DNA of 64,000 nt from Onchidella celtica (GCA_963931925.1 OZ007570.1:23453840-23517839); one strand, 5' to 3'. Positions 1-13,700 are shown, counted from the first letter of the stretch. The notes: generated from the sequence alone by a model not told the origin. Program-made: numbers and translations.

Positions 1-1145
1 TTTCATTCAAAATAACAACTTTTAGAAGAGTTGTATATGTAGGCGACCATCAAGCTAAATTTATATTAGAAAGTGAGAGGAATGAAGATAAGAAAGGAGT
101 CCGATTAGGGAAGAAAAAAATTCCCCGTCTATACAACTTATCCACCCATCCCAAGACAAGCTGATTTACTTTACAACGTTCTCGTGATTACCAAGTTTGT
201 AGCACTCGGTCCAGAGTACACCTAAGTCGTGAGATTACAAGTCTAGAAACCGAACACAGAAGAGAAGACGCAATATGAAGATCAAATTCCACCGACGGGT
301 ACAGACAAGCACTCAGGTTCATCTCCTCCAAGAAGACTCTGGAGTTGAGTGTGCAGAGTTCATCCTCGCTGAGGCTGTACAAACATCGATTGCCAGTTGA
401 CCCATCCTGGAATTGCGTTCATTTCCGAGAAACACAAAGAGTATAGACAGAATCTGTATATGTTTTTAGAAACCAAACTTTCCTGTTCTTGAGGTTTTTC
501 TCAAACATTTGACAGATCAAAATGTCAAACAGAGCTCGCGATGTCCCACAAATGCAGTGTGTCATGTTTCTGCAGGTCCACCACGTCTACTGACCGCAAA
601 CTGCCAAGCGACATAAAATGTATTAATTATTGTATTTGGGTTGACTGACATTCAGATATAGGCGCATTTATCAGGAAACCAGAGGGAAGGCTAGGACTGA
701 TGTATCCGTCAGAAAAATCAGAAATCTTTGCATACTTTGAAACGACAGAGCTTTACCACTTTATTTATCACAATCTACGAGCAACCGGGGTCCTTTATGA
801 CATTGCGGCACGCTTTTCCCTAGTCCTGCGTTGTGTAATCCTCAGATATAGTACACTACGCACTAATAATCGTCTTCAGCAGGACGTAACTCAGCAGTCA
901 GATGTTATTAAAGAAGCATGCACTCTTTCACATAATCCCTTTTACAATTCCAATATGATGTCGTCTACGTACAAAATGGTCAATGCTTTTGTGGTGCTAT
1001 GAAAGCCTCATTTTGGGTTGTTATTTTTTCTTGTTTTCCTTGATAAAGGCGCCAGCTGGAATATCGAATATTTTCTGTCTGTTCTTTTAGTTTGCATTGT
1101 AGCGTTTGGGTATTATTTCTTACTTTAAAATCGAATCTGGTCAAA
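1..1145. other. No recognisable gene
   Basis: AT-rich sequence. The 100-residue frame at 700-1002 has no recognised motif and no splice context, and I do not support it as a gene. Confidence 0.6.
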
Positions 1146-1375
1146 TTGGGAAGACGTGGTGGTTAGAGCGCTTCACTCTGGTGCTGGAAGTCCTAGGTTC
1201 GATTCCCTTTCGAAACGTGGGCCAGCCTGGCTAATATCTGGCGGTATTTTGAAGACATTCCCTCGTCATTCATCGACGGAATGCCGAGGGCCTTAAGCCT
1301 TGAATCTCAGATAGCCTCATTTTACTCAACAAGGAAGTAAGACTTAAACAATAACAACGAAACAAAACAACAAGA
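1146..1375 (+). mobile_element. tRNA-derived SINE-like element
   Basis: A tRNA-like head with a box A-like GTGGTGGTTAGAGCGC and a good box B, GGTTCGATTCCC at about 1196-1207, is followed by a non-tRNA body and an A-rich CAATAACAACGAAAC end. It differs from the main SINE family of this window. A decayed tRNA gene is possible, but the body and A-rich tail favour a SINE. Confidence 0.55.
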
Positions 1376-1602
1376 CTGAAAAACAAAGCGATACTACAGG
1401 CTGATTCCTTTCCTCGTCGAGTCTCCTACCTTAGACTGGTGGCGCACTGAGTCAAGTTGTGTTGCACCTGTTTTGACTCAGTGCACCCTTGAATCTCTCT
1501 CCGCAAGTTGACTCAGGACATTTTTGAACGCCTGAACTAGTGAGACAGGCTTTGTTCGGTCTCACCAGTTCGGGAAATCGCGTTTAACGCCACAGTTCTG
1601 TC

Positions 1603-1646
1603 CCTCTCTCTCTCTCTCCCCCCCTCTCTCTCTCTCTCTCTCTCCC
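1603..1646. repeat. (CT)n microsatellite
   Basis: CT repeats broken once by a short C run. The adjacent reading frames (REREREGG) are repeat translations. Confidence 0.95.
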
Positions 1647-2004
1647 GTAGTCTTGTGGACCGTTTGGGGCGCCACAGGTGATCTGGCAACCAGCATCCTT
1701 CAATCCTCTCGGGTTTCTGGCCTCCTGGTTGTATCGACTTCACACCTGGCACTAAAATCGAGCGAAAATGGACTTGACTTAATGTACCATAAGCCTTACA
1801 GTTTTGTTAACCAAGTGGAAGGGGGGGGGGCGAGGGAGGGACATTTTTTATTACATAATTATATATACCCTCATTCTTCTTTCATACCCCCCCCCCCCCC
1901 ACCTCCCAAACCAAAATCCTCTTCTCCTATCTTACACACAGCTCCAACATCATGATGATCCCACTTCACCGCACTCTTGGCTTCCGTTCTTCATCATTAT
2001 ACAT

Positions 2005-3187
2005 TGTCACAAATCCCAGACTGGGAGATGTAATAAGTTATGACAGGACAACAATCACGAACAAACAAGTTAACACTTAACAGAACAATCCATCAGACTC
2101 ACACATTTATTAAACACAATTATACAGATAATAGCGCAATTACATACATTATATTATTGAAATCAACTGCCGTACAACGGCCTTATTCTCACACACACTC
2201 TCCCTCGGATCCACAATCCGGTAGTTACTCCTAAAGGCACTTCGGCCTCAGCCTCTCCCCTCAGGGTCTTAATAGCACATTAATAATTTACTGGCACCGC
2301 AGTCTCTCAATATCACCTTCCTATTGTCATACACCTTAGCATTCCCCTAGCACCTCAGCAGGGCAATAACACATTATCATTTCAATAGACATTATCATTT
2401 CAATAGTACATTCTCCCCTCAACATGGCAATAGTACATTATCACATTCACGCTCATATCTACGTCCCTGTCCGTGGCCTGACTGCCACGACTTTATGTGC
2501 CTCTACTGTCCTGCACTGACAGCCTCACTTCTGGCCTATGTGTGGCCTCCGGCCCTATGCTGGCCTATCCCCTGTGCTCATCGAGGTGGCTCTGCGGCCC
2601 GTCCTCGACACCTACAAGAATAACATTACATTGGTATAATACCCTACCATTTCTATTCACTCCACCTCTCCTTACAACCCACGAAGCGTACACACACTAG
2701 TTCACCTTTCACTCACCACACATCTTACGGTAACACACCTCCATCGGAGTACACACTACTCACTCGCGCTACAAATCCATGAACTCACTTTCATCTATCG
2801 CTCATGGCGCACATTGATATATCCAATATCAAGGACTTCCACATTCCTCACATATACTTATTTACATCATGGTAATAGACGAATATAATATAATACATCA
2901 ATCATAATAATCAATCAACATTCTACATACCAGTCATCACTGGAAAGACTCTCTCACTAGTCTTCTCGACTGCTTCCCTTATGTCCGCCCGATGGGCTCT
3001 TATTCACAGGTCCGTTCCGTAGGACCTTCTAACTTGCAGTGATAGTAATACAGCGCTTTCGCCTCATTCAGACCCCCCCCCCACTACTCACAACAGCACG
3101 CTCAACTTACTTGTCTACCGTGAGCTCTTCTTACTCTACACCCGCTCTGTAGCAATCCCCTTAATTGCACTCACTCCACTCGTGACA
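2005..3187. mobile_element. Solo LTR (LTR-a copy 1) with 5-bp target duplication
   Basis: The 1183-bp block starts TGTCACAAATCCCAGACTGG and ends ACTCGTGACA, so its ends form a short inverted repeat TGTCAC/GTGACA with the TG...CA termini of long terminal repeats. The 5 bp on each side are identical (tacat at 2000-2004 and 3188-3192). No gag/pol ORF adjoins it, so it is a solo LTR left by recombination between two LTRs. A second copy at 54592-55665 is similar along its length. A TTTATT motif at about 2105 reads as AATAAA on the minus strand roughly 100 bp from the LTR end, hinting at minus orientation. A 5-bp duplication fits Gypsy or BEL elements. Confidence 0.85.
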
Positions 3188-3192
3188 TACAT

Positions 3193-6082
3193 ATTCAGTC
3201 TCCTCCTCTTCCAGTATCAATTCTCACTTTTTACCTCATTAAAAGATCCACTTAATCGAGCTCTGCAATAAACTCTAATAATGCTGAAAGCCAAGTGCTT
3301 GTCACGACAGGGGCCCTCCAATTCATCGAAACTCCGGGAGAATTAATGTATAAAAAGTCTTTTCAGCATCGACATCTTTTTTAAAGCCATCTATTCATAT
3401 AGGAATGTAACTTGTGCTTAACCAATCGATTGGAGATGAGATTTTCAATTAATTTTGTGAATGAGAGCGGAGACAATCTGATCTTTCCGCTAAACTTAAC
3501 AAAACTTGTTGAGATTCTGATGGGCAAAACGTCTACAGGAGGGAATTAGATTGACCAGGACTGTAATCACGTTTCGGGAGTTTTAGCATAATACTATACA
3601 GTTAAAGTTGCCGCGGCACTTCTGAACTTTAAATGTAATTCCCCCCCCCCCCCCCCCCCCGAAAGACAATTGTAGCGTTCATGAAATGCGTATACTGCTG
3701 CAACTTCAAGTAATGTGCACTAACTTATGTTAGTATTTATTTGGATCGTTTCTAATTTATCAAGAAACAATTTTGCGTGATGAAGAATTTTATTATTTTT
3801 AAATTTCCATTTGGCAAATTTAAGTCAGTTTGCAAGTTCCGGAATATTTTAAAAAAAATCAGTCGGTATCTGAACACTACAGGATTTAACAACAATTGCA
3901 GAATAGGCGCCATTTGTTATTCAAATCCGCGCCAGCGAGTGAGTAAGAGATGGAACTGTACTAACAGGAGAGAAGTATACTTTGCAAGAGAGCAAGAAGA
4001 GATAAGGCGTGTTAATAGCACAACGTGGCACGTCCCTCTGCCACAAGATGGTGAAAGGGCAAAGAGACGGACTGATAACGTTAGACGGTGTTACATTATC
4101 AGAGTTAGTCTTCCGTACACGGAATCTGATACTTGTATCTTTGAAACGGTTTGAAGGAGCTAGTTAGTCGTCTTTTTTTTTATTCCTTATTTTTCTTTCC
4201 TTCTCTCTTTCCGAGGTCTCCCAGGGCTGAACCTGAGTACTTTAAAGACAGGGCTGGACTAGAGCATTTTGAGGGCACTTCCTTGTAAGTCTACTATTGA
4301 TTTGCTTCCAATGGGATCAACACATGTTGGCCGTCAAGAGGTTTCTGTGTTTCAGTATGTCTGGTTTTGTTCTGCGGTATAATTCATTTCTTGGCCATCC
4401 TTTCCAGACGCTGTCACTTGACAAAGTGAGGCAGAACAAATGCAGAGTGATTTCAACCATCTAGCTGAATGGGGAAACAGAAAGTGCAGTGTATCCGATT
4501 GTAAATAACTGCTTCACTGAGCTTTGCTATCAGTAGACACTTCATGGCTCAAAGAACATGTCTAGGTGCTGTAGATATCTTAGATATTTTGTCTGTATTA
4601 ATGTCTTATCAAAATACTGTGCACTCTATCTCTTCTAGGTATTTTTTAAAAAAGTTGATCCCCTATTAATCAGTCGGTCAAACATTTCTTTCGCCCGAGT
4701 TTAATGAGCTCGTCTATCAGTTAGTCAGTCCGAAAAATCGATATCTGAGTCAGAACTAAGAAAACAAAAACACAAAACAATATATTTTGTCAACCCACGC
4801 ATGGCTTTTGAAAGAGTTGTTACTTATTATTGTTCTCGTTTCCTAACCTGGTCCACAACCTGGAAACAACTGGAACTTTGTACCTAAACATTTTATGTCT
4901 TAAGAAAACAGTTTTCCTGTTACCCCCTGCATTTTCACTGTTGAACCATTGGAACTTTACAAATGAGCAGGGAAGCAAAAGAAATTCAGAGACATTTACG
5001 GCTGTAAATGATTTATAGAGCTGTTATCCACGAGATATTAGCAAATCGGGGAAGATATTGCAAAAGGAGAAGAAAAGACCCATTAAAGCCTGCAGTTGTA
5101 TTTCTTGCCTTTCGAGTCCCTCTGATAAGTTTGCGCTCGTTTTCTCCAGTGATTTATGTCTTGCGTCACCAGCTGTCTGAATAATTTTCGTTATATTGTT
5201 ACACAAAGCAATAATATAAAAGGATGCTCAGCTCTCCAAACATGCTTCTCTTCTCTCATTCTGGTTCTTACACCAGCGATTCTCATATTTCCAGAGCAAC
5301 AGACTCTTTCTCATAACTTTAACATTGCCCAGAACCAGGTGACAACGCACCCGGGAGCGTCTAGAAGGAAAGATAAAATTACAGTGACAACAGAACATTG
5401 CATTGAACTGAGCATGGAGTCGTCTCGGACAATGGGCCTAGATATAATGCGATACTGGATACATTTGTAGCAAAATAAGATTAATGGAGATGATTCCCGA
5501 TTTGTCGGCTTTTCTGAAACGCCTTGTGTCGCACAGCAATTTGTTTCAGTCTTGGCGGAACCTGAACAAGGCTCGCGGAACGCTGGATCTCATGTTGAAT
5601 CCACTTTGAGAACTGCTGTCCTAAACGAATAGGTGCAGAACACAGGAAGCAATGTAATATTGGGTGGAAAACGATATTGAAGAAATGATTATGTAATTTA
5701 TCAAAACATAGGAATGAAAAGAAAAGTCATTTCATTTGGTCCAAATATTCTACATCACGAAAATTCATCAATTTAGTGCAAGGAATGAAATCTGTTATTT
5801 GATCCGTGTTCAAACATTTCAGAATATTATTTGTGGACACAAGCTGAAATGTAGAATGTAGAGATGTATTTAGATTTCAAAATTTAGCATGAAATGGAGA
5901 AGGAATATATGACCAGATAACCTGCGTTTGAACCGATATTGCAAAATACGAAGTAATTATTAATGAGAAAAGGCAATCTTCTGGCAACACTGTAGATGAG
6001 AATCAGAATTCTGTGACGAACACATTTATAAGACATATCAGTGGCAATGCCTCTGATTTCATTGTTTCGGTGTTTGTTTTGG
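3193..6082. other. No recognisable gene
   Basis: AT-rich sequence with a run of about 20 C at 3641-3660. The 125-residue frame at 3777-4154 is the longest here; it has no motif I recognise and its composition does not stand out, so it is left uncalled. Confidence 0.55.
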
Positions 6083-6388
6083 AGCTGTTGTTATAAGTAC
6101 GTATGCACCCCAAGCGTTAGGCATCAGGGGCTCGTACGTATACGTACCTATCCCTATCTCCGTCCTTATCCTCAGCCCTAAATCTGATCAAATTGCCAAC
6201 CCTGCCCTCTACCCTTTCAACCTAAAAGCAGGAGGAAAACAAAAAGAGAATCTGAAAGAATAACTAATGAAGGCTGTTATTAGGAGTATTTTGGGAGGAG
6301 CTCTCTAGCTCTGGAGTCAAAAAGGGCTTTGAAATACGTACCCCTTGTGCAAAAAACTTGGTGGACGGACGTACTTGTAACAACATTC
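6083..6388 (+). mobile_element. Palindromic MITE-P copy 1
   Basis: The ends are imperfect inverted repeats, GCTGTTGTTATAAGTACGTA at the left and GTACTTGTAACAACATTC at the right, with a second inner inverted pair around GTACGTATACGTACC / AAATACGTACCCC. The centre carries CTATCCCTAT, CAGCCCTAAATC and GGAGCTCTCTAGCTCTGGAG. It has no ORF. Five copies occur in this window; flanking duplications are unclear for this one. Confidence 0.85.
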
Positions 6389-7571
6389 CTATGTTTGACA
6401 TTGCACTCTTCAAAAACTGGGCGCTAAGTAGCCGCTATAGTGCGTTAAGCCCAAACTCACATACTCAGACTGCAACCTCCAAACTCTGGTACTTTGGTAA
6501 TAAACCTTTAACCGAGATTCCTTTTTCTTTCTTTTTTTCTTTTCTCACAGACAATGTACAATCCACACCTATTATTTTCTCTCTTGTATTAATGCGTGGT
6601 GATAACAAAGAAATGGCTGACGATAAGAACTACGTCTACTTTGACAGCTTTTCGGATTATAACCAAATTTGGTTTTCTAAAGGCCTTCCAGAATGTTTGT
6701 AATATCTATTCTGTAATCTTTCAAACAGTAGAAACCCAATTCCAGACATTGATATGTCCATAGGTTTATAGTTGTTAACGGGCTAGAATTAGCCGATTTT
6801 GAATATAGCCAGTTCTGGCCGACAACCGACGTGTTATCGCCAGTCTAGGGCACTAAACAACGAAGTCTGGAAAGGCCATCAACCTTACAGAGGAAGAAAA
6901 CACTGACCAAATGTGGAAAGAAAGAACCGAGAGAGGACTTGATCCCACTGTATTTGTGTTTCCCTTGTATTCTGTGACAAGCGATATTAATATGATGTAA
7001 AATCAGGTCATCTTGGACCCCCCCCCCCCCCCCCCCAACTCCAAAATAGCGTTAAGCGTTTTATGCCCTAGATCATCTTAATGTTTGGGTTTTTTTTTCT
7101 TCAGTAATATTATTGTTATTGCACACTCCGACAAAAAATTCTTTTGCGCATAAATTTTTCTCATTATTTATCTTGAATTCCAAAGTCCACGATCCCGAAA
7201 CAAAGTGCAAGCCTTTAACAGATTTGGCATTCTGGAACTGTAAAAAAAAAAAAAAAAAGGCCCATTCCAGCCTAGAACAGAATTTAGAAAGCATAGTGAC
7301 GCAACTTCCGGTCTGGCGTATTAATCTCTATCCTCTCTGTCCTCACACACTGGAGAGCTGACAGAAAGTATTAGCTTGGAGACTTTCACCAGGGAAAATC
7401 GAATACTTTACCAAGAACCACATTCTGCCGAACGGGCTGAAATCTAATCGCGGTGTTGCTATTTCAACGTATCACGCGGTATGTCTGTCTATCATAGTGG
7501 CTGTTTTCTGATGTTTTACTTCCTTCTCAGCATCTAATGTTGTTTTCTCCTTGTCTGTTGTCCCCCGTCCA
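6389..7571. other. No recognisable gene
   Basis: Ordinary AT-rich DNA with a poly-C run at about 7018-7036 and a poly-A run at about 7243. Confidence 0.6.
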
Positions 7572-7775
7572 TCAGACAGACAGACAGGCAGAGAGACAGA
7601 CAGACAGACAATGAGATAGACAGACAGACTGGCAGGCAGACAGACTGACAGGCAGACAGACTGACAGACAGGCAGACAGGCATACTGATAGACAGACAAA
7701 CAAACGGACACACTCATACAGACTCACAGATAGACACATACACAAAGAGACAAACACGTACGCAGGCAAACAATT
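7572..7775. repeat. (GACA)n imperfect tetranucleotide microsatellite
   Basis: Runs of GACA with GGCA and GATA variants. The cysteine/leucine/serine-rich minus-strand reading frames (CLSVCLSV-type) are translations of this array and are not genes. Confidence 0.95.
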
Positions 7776-8547
7776 TTTCCTACATGTGACGGATAGAATT
7801 GTGAACGCTTCCAGTACATTTTTATTCATTTAATTACAGTTAGAAACGTTAATCATTCTGCACAGGAGGAGCCAATTAAGTTAATTATCAAACAAACAAA
7901 AACAAAACAAAAAATAAAAAATGAGACCGAAGTAAAAATGGAATGTCTGTGTTAAAAAAACAACAACAACGTATAGACAAGAAATTCATTAATTTCAGCT
8001 ATATTCTGTGACTTGCAATGTCAGTTCCACCCTGCCACTCTTTCCACTGGAGCTGTTAGACTGCACAAGTACAAAAGCTAAGTAACTGAACAGTTAAACC
8101 TACCCCCTCTTTCCCTCCATCCCCTCTCCGACTTCTTTCCTCTTTTCCAATCCCATCATACATTCAAAATGAAAGTGTTACTGAAGGGTGTTTCTTATAG
8201 AACCTGAATGAGACACTAGAATGAAAAAAACTAGCAATAAGAAATGCATCGAAGGGTATTTGCCACACTGTTGTATGGGACATTTTGCCGATTTTGAGGT
8301 TTTGTTATGAAAGTGGTTCTCTCACTCGTGATTTTATCATGTATAAATGTCATATGGGTGTATTTTTCATGGGCATTTTTATGCAAGTTTCTCTTTTGAA
8401 GGGTATTGAACAAAACCATGATTTTACACATCTCTTCAAACTTTCAGTCCTCATAAATTTATCGAAAAGGCAGAAATGCACATACAACAATATGGAAAAT
8501 ACCCGACGATGATTTTTTTATTTTGTATACTTCTTTAATTTCATCTG

Positions 8548-8634
8548 GGAAATTTGCCTTTGTGTCATTGCAGCCCAGTTACAACTGGAGTAGACACCTC
8601 GTTGCCACAGTGCAACGTCGATCGGCGGGTTTTT
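8548..8634 (+). repeat. Isolated F-type SINE tail fragment
   Basis: It reads GGGAAATTTGCCTTTGTGTC, CATTGCAGCCCAG, CGTTGCCACAGTGCAACG and CGATCGGCGGGTTTTT, matching the tail of SINE copies 1 and 4. No head or body adjoins it, so it is a truncated insertion or the tail of the tail-donor element itself. Confidence 0.6.
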
Positions 8635-9030
8635 AAAATAATGCTATAAAGAAACAATGCAATAAGAAGTGCAATAGTAATGCAAAAAAGGAACGCAAAG
8701 ACAGCCTAACATGGAGAAAAACACAAAATTAAAAGAAAAGTAATAACTGTAAACAACTACAGCAGCAACCACAAAAAAAAGCATTGTCTCAGCTTTGCTT
8801 CCTTGATGAAGGACCTGTCTTGTGAGTGACCCAAACCCGGGCAGAAACTTTTCCTAGAAATAGCGGTCTAAGTCCTTGTTCCAGATACTTCCAGCCCAGG
8901 CCTAATGGAAACGGATTCCCCTGCAACTACTGTAATACCTTTAAATCGATTTGTCCGAAAAGAACAAGACAGCGGATGTTTGGTGTGGTCAGTCGAGTGA
9001 CAATAACCATTGATTTCGCGTTAGGGCATG

Positions 9031-9606
9031 GGATTCCCAACCTTTTTCTTTCAGTTTACGCCATTGCAATTTGCCGAAGATAAATTTACCCCCCCCCCCC
9101 CCAAACCCTGTTTTGTTGCATAATTTGAGTTTACACATAATAAAGCAACCGACCAAGAGTGAATTTTAAAATACTAGTATTCTCACTGTAATTTTAAGTG
9201 CAAATAACAATAACTATAATAACAGCGGTTAACAATGTTATTTCAAAAAAGACTAAATGTGTAGCTGCCCGACAAAATGAGGCACATTTCGGCATTACCT
9301 GATTCCAGAAAATCATTAAAAGGCATCACAGGGTCAAGTTTATCGATTTTGCGTTTGCAGTATTTTTTTAAAGTTTAGCCTCTTGACTATTCCTTTTCCA
9401 ACTGATAAACCTGTTTAAGAAGGATAACTGCCTCAAAACTGACTTTGAATCGAGTCACCATCAATAAACATGACTAAAAGCTGAAACTTTAAAAGCAATT
9501 TTCTCAAAACTATGGTTGTGTCACTTCTTGTCTTTGAGAGGCTATATCTTCTCTGCTAATTAAATTACAACAAAACTGTTTATCAAATACCAGGTTGGGA
9601 ACCCCC
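9031..9606. mobile_element. Non-autonomous hAT-like element
   Basis: The ends are inverted: GGATTCCCAACCT at the left and AGGTTGGGAACCCCC at the right, inside a short direct repeat ggcatg (9025-9030 and 9607-9612). The family motif (GG)GGTTCCCAACCTGG is common in hAT-type non-autonomous elements. There is no ORF, and a poly-C run lies at about 9090. Confidence 0.6.
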
Positions 9607-9779
9607 GGCATGAGAGCAACCCTTTGAAAGACATCCTCGCTTCTCTGTACCGTAGTCAGTTTTTTCTCTTGCTGCCCGCACCGCTAGAGTTTCTGTCAGA
9701 GTCACTTAGTTTCAACGACTTTCGTTTCCATTTGATTTCTCCTACTATTGACTGGTCCGCTGAATTTTCGGTTGGTTAC

Positions 9780-10683
9780 GCCTCCTTTTTTTTTTGTACA
9801 GACATTTAACTCTTTCTTTCATATCCCCCCCCTTTTTTTTTTTTTTTTTTACAGACATTTAACTCTTTCTTCCATATCCCCCCCCCCCCTGTTTTTTTTT
9901 TTTTTTTTTTACAGACATTTAACTCTTTCTTCCATATCCCCCCCCCCCCCCCCTGGTTTTTTTTTTTTTTTTTTTACAGACATTTAACTCTTTCTTCCAT
10001 ATCCCCCCCCCCCCCTGGTTTTTTTTTTTTTTTTTTACAGACATTTAACTCTTTCTTCCATATCCCCCCCCCCCCCTGGTTTTTTTTTTTTTTTTTTACA
10101 GACATTTAACTCTTTCTTCCATATCCCCCCCCCCTGGTTTTTTTTTTTTTTTTTTACAGACATTTAACTCTTTCTTCCATATCCCCCCCCCCCCCCCCTG
10201 GTTTTTTTTTTTTTTTTTTACAGACATTTAACTCTTTCTTCCATATCCCCCCCCCCCCCCCCCTGGTTTTTTTTTTTTTTTTTTACAGACATTTAACTCT
10301 TTCTTCCATATCCCCCCCCCCTGGTTTTTTTTTTTTTTTTTTACAGACATTTAACTCTTTCTTCCATATCCCCCCCCCCCCCCCCCTGGTTTTTTTTTTT
10401 TTTTTTTACAGACATTTAACTCTTTCTTCCATATCCCCCCCCCCCTGGTTTTTTTTTTTTTTTTTTACAGACATTTAACTCTTTCTTCCATATCCCCCCC
10501 CCCCTGGTTTTTTTTTTTTTTTTTTACAGACATTTAACTCTTTCTTCCATATCGCCCCCCCCCCCCCCCCCTGGTTTTTTTTTTTTTTTTTTTACAGACA
10601 TTTAACTCTTTCTTCCATATCCCCCCCCCCCCCCCCCTGGTTTTTTTTTTTTTTACAGACATTTAACTCTTTCTTCCATATCC

Positions 10684-10714
<31 letters not shown>

Positions 10715-10728
10715 TTTTTTTTTTAATA
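9780..10728 (+). repeat. 15-unit minisatellite, about 57-67 bp per unit
   Basis: Fifteen head-to-tail units each contain the constant core ACAGACATTTAACTCTTTC (continuing TTCCATAT), a poly-C tract, usually TGG, and a poly-T tract. Unit length varies only through the homopolymers. The two leftmost junctions lack the full TGG and the first unit has TTTC for TTCC, so the left edge is the diverged end. One unit has ATCGCC for ATCCCC (about 10553). Homopolymer lengths in an assembly may not be exact. Confidence 0.97.
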
Positions 10729-13700
10729 TATCCGTAGTGTATTTCTCTTTAGTTTGCTTTGTTTTGTTTGGGTTTTATTTCTCACGCAGGGTTTCGCAAC
10801 ATACAACATTTTCTTATTGCCCAATTTTGACTTTAGTAACTGTTACTTGTAATATTAAATTATCTGGACGCACCGCTAGTTTCCAAAACTGATGACACAG
10901 AAATATTGTAGTCTTGACTTGATCATGAATATTATATTTTTGAATGTGCTGTGTTGTAGAAACTATAATTTAGAAGAATAGCCGCGATTACTGCACTAAA
11001 GTGGGGGAGAGGGGTGCTAACATAAGGAGAAGCTGGATTCAGATAACATACAAAGGGCATTGTCAGCTAAAACTTACCAGGAAATGATCGGACTACTTAA
11101 ACCACACTCCGAAGCTAGAATGCGTACACGTTTCACGAAGCCTCAATACTCATTTTTCCACGGCTGTCAAACATGCAGGGCACAGTATGTTTCAACCAAT
11201 ACGGGCGAAATTCGGGTCTTCAAACCGCAAAAACCACACAAAGCCTCGAAATATCAACCATTAGGACGAAATATTTTATGCTAGTGGCTCTCATTCTTGT
11301 TGTGGAATAAATTTTTGCGAGTGGACATTTTCGTGTCTGAAAAACTGTTACAGATGTTTAAGATTGGATCACTGAAGATGAGCATCTGCGCCAAGAGATG
11401 TCTTTGTCTAGTTGCTGCACATAGTGTAAAATTGGACAGAGATGATGGCCCCATATTATCCCGTGTTTTTACGTTTGTCTCGGCGAGAACTTCTTTTCTT
11501 TAAAAGAAATGTCAGAGATTTCAAGAGAAGGCAGTGTTTCCAGGATATAAGAAAACGTCCCCGTAATCTCGGGTTGAGACAAAACGCAGGAAAGTTTCTT
11601 TAAAATAGATGTTTTTATATGTCGCTGTATTTCTGGAGATTTCAGTGGTTTTTAGGGATGTCCAAAATCTTGCTTTAAGCCGACAGAATCTATGAGCGAG
11701 ACCGCCATCGTTTAAAAAAAAAATCCGAAAAAAGATCTTGCTGTTAAAAACAGCGAACATCGAATTTCGGCTAGATATACATGGACGTCCAAGAACTTTT
11801 GCTCTCTTGTGCTGAGGCAGAAATGTGTATAAAAATTGGAAGGGGATGTCATTTACCTTGGTAGGACATTCACCTCCGCTCATCTCAGCGCCCCATTCCC
11901 TTTTGTTACAAGCATGTGACGATGTTCCTTACCAGTTTAAGCTGCCTTCGCCTCACAGTGAATATAGGTAATAAGATCAGTGGAAATTTAGGAAGTGGAC
12001 AGATACGCCCAATGTTCTCTTAACACCAACAAAAAAAATATTGGAAGATCAGTGGAAATATCTTACAAGACTTTTAGTGTTCCACATCCCTGAGTCTTTA
12101 CACGGTGGTATGATACATAGGCGAAAACACTTCCACTGATCACTCGGAATTTTTTCTATGTTTGTTTTTTGGTTATAGTTGTTGTTCTTGCTGCTTCACC
12201 GGCATGGCATCTTAAACTTTTCTTATCATTAATTAATGAGACAGATTAATGACTAGAGTAAGAGGTCTGGTAGGTGCAGAAGTTCGAATGGATTGAATTA
12301 AGTGCACAGGACGGAAAAGTGAGACGGGTTTAGGTTACTATGGAGATTGGGATGAATGAAAAGAAATCTCTTTTGTGGGAGAACATTTATAGTTGAAATT
12401 TTAATGTGGTTAAAAATTGGGGTGAAATCGCAACTTTAGTTCTCGTTTGTTTCCAGCTCCACGTTTTGCGTAACTGAGAAATTCGATCTTAAACGTTTGC
12501 GGCTTTTGTATTACGAGGAGGAGTTATAATAAATCGGAACTGTGAAACATCTTGATGTGTGCCACAACGTATTTTAAACAAGTGTCAAAGTGGCATTTAT
12601 TATATCTCTTGTACAAGCTCTTCAGTTTTTAAGAAAATTGAGACAGAACAAACAAGAACCAATGTCGTGAAGTGTGCTTCTCTTTCTTTCCCCTTTCTCC
12701 TATTTCGCGTATTTCAGACAATCGTGAACCTCATAATTTCTCCCCATCACCTCCAACACTTTAAATATGGCACTAACAGTTCAAATATCACCATCTCTTA
12801 CACCATCACCACAGTGGGGCTAGGCAGACAGAGTCAATCAGTATTTCGCTGAAATAGTATATGCCTGAACCTGAACTTGAAGCTCAAATAATCACTACTG
12901 TCGATGACGTAAAAAGAATTGATTGAATTCCGTCATAAGACGAAATCAGCCTTGCCTGTCTGTAATCTGACATTTTCCCTGACATTATTCAAGCCTGAGA
13001 AGATTTGGCTGACAGCTCGGGGAGGTTAGACTTGACTAAAGGACTGACAGGATTGACCTATGGGTCAGAGCAGACATTTTATACGTCGTTTATGGTAGCA
13101 ATGGTAATCTTGCTTGTTCACAAGTAGGGTGCGAGCAAAGGTCCTAGGTTGTAATTATAAAGATATTCCACTCTTTAGTAGACCACGAGTTTGCCAATTT
13201 TTGTAAAGATGAATACTATTTGCGACCTGGATACGCCTCCAGTAATATAAAAATTCCCCTGGTTGGGATAGTTCAGGGAACTTTGTGGGTGATGGAATAG
13301 TGGATCGTTACAAATAGCTTGTATTTCAAGTGTTGGGTCCCCACTCTCTCTCTTAGAATACCTCTGTACGGTTTCTCGCGCCAGCTGCCTCAAATGCTCT
13401 GCATCTATTTGCAGATATTTTAAGTAGTCCAGAGTTCTCAGTCAGTTTCTGTTAATGTTGCCTTAAGTTAAGGTCATCATTGACCGTATAATGATTTTCC
13501 TTAACCCGTCTCACCTTGCGTGCATTGTCGAGCAGATCTTCAATATTACGGATAAACTGCACGCGAGAATTGAATTATAGTCTAGTTTCACAGCACTTAT
13601 GTAGAGGCAGTTTTTCATTAAAGGCTGAATGCCAAATGTTGCCATCACTATCAGCAACAACTACTGCGCGAACCCAGAAAAATACATTTTGTCGTAAATT

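Noticed and set aside
7572..7775. CRISPR-like spacing in tetranucleotide arrays
   Set aside because: The units are 4 bp with slippage variants and no spacers; this is a eukaryotic microsatellite.
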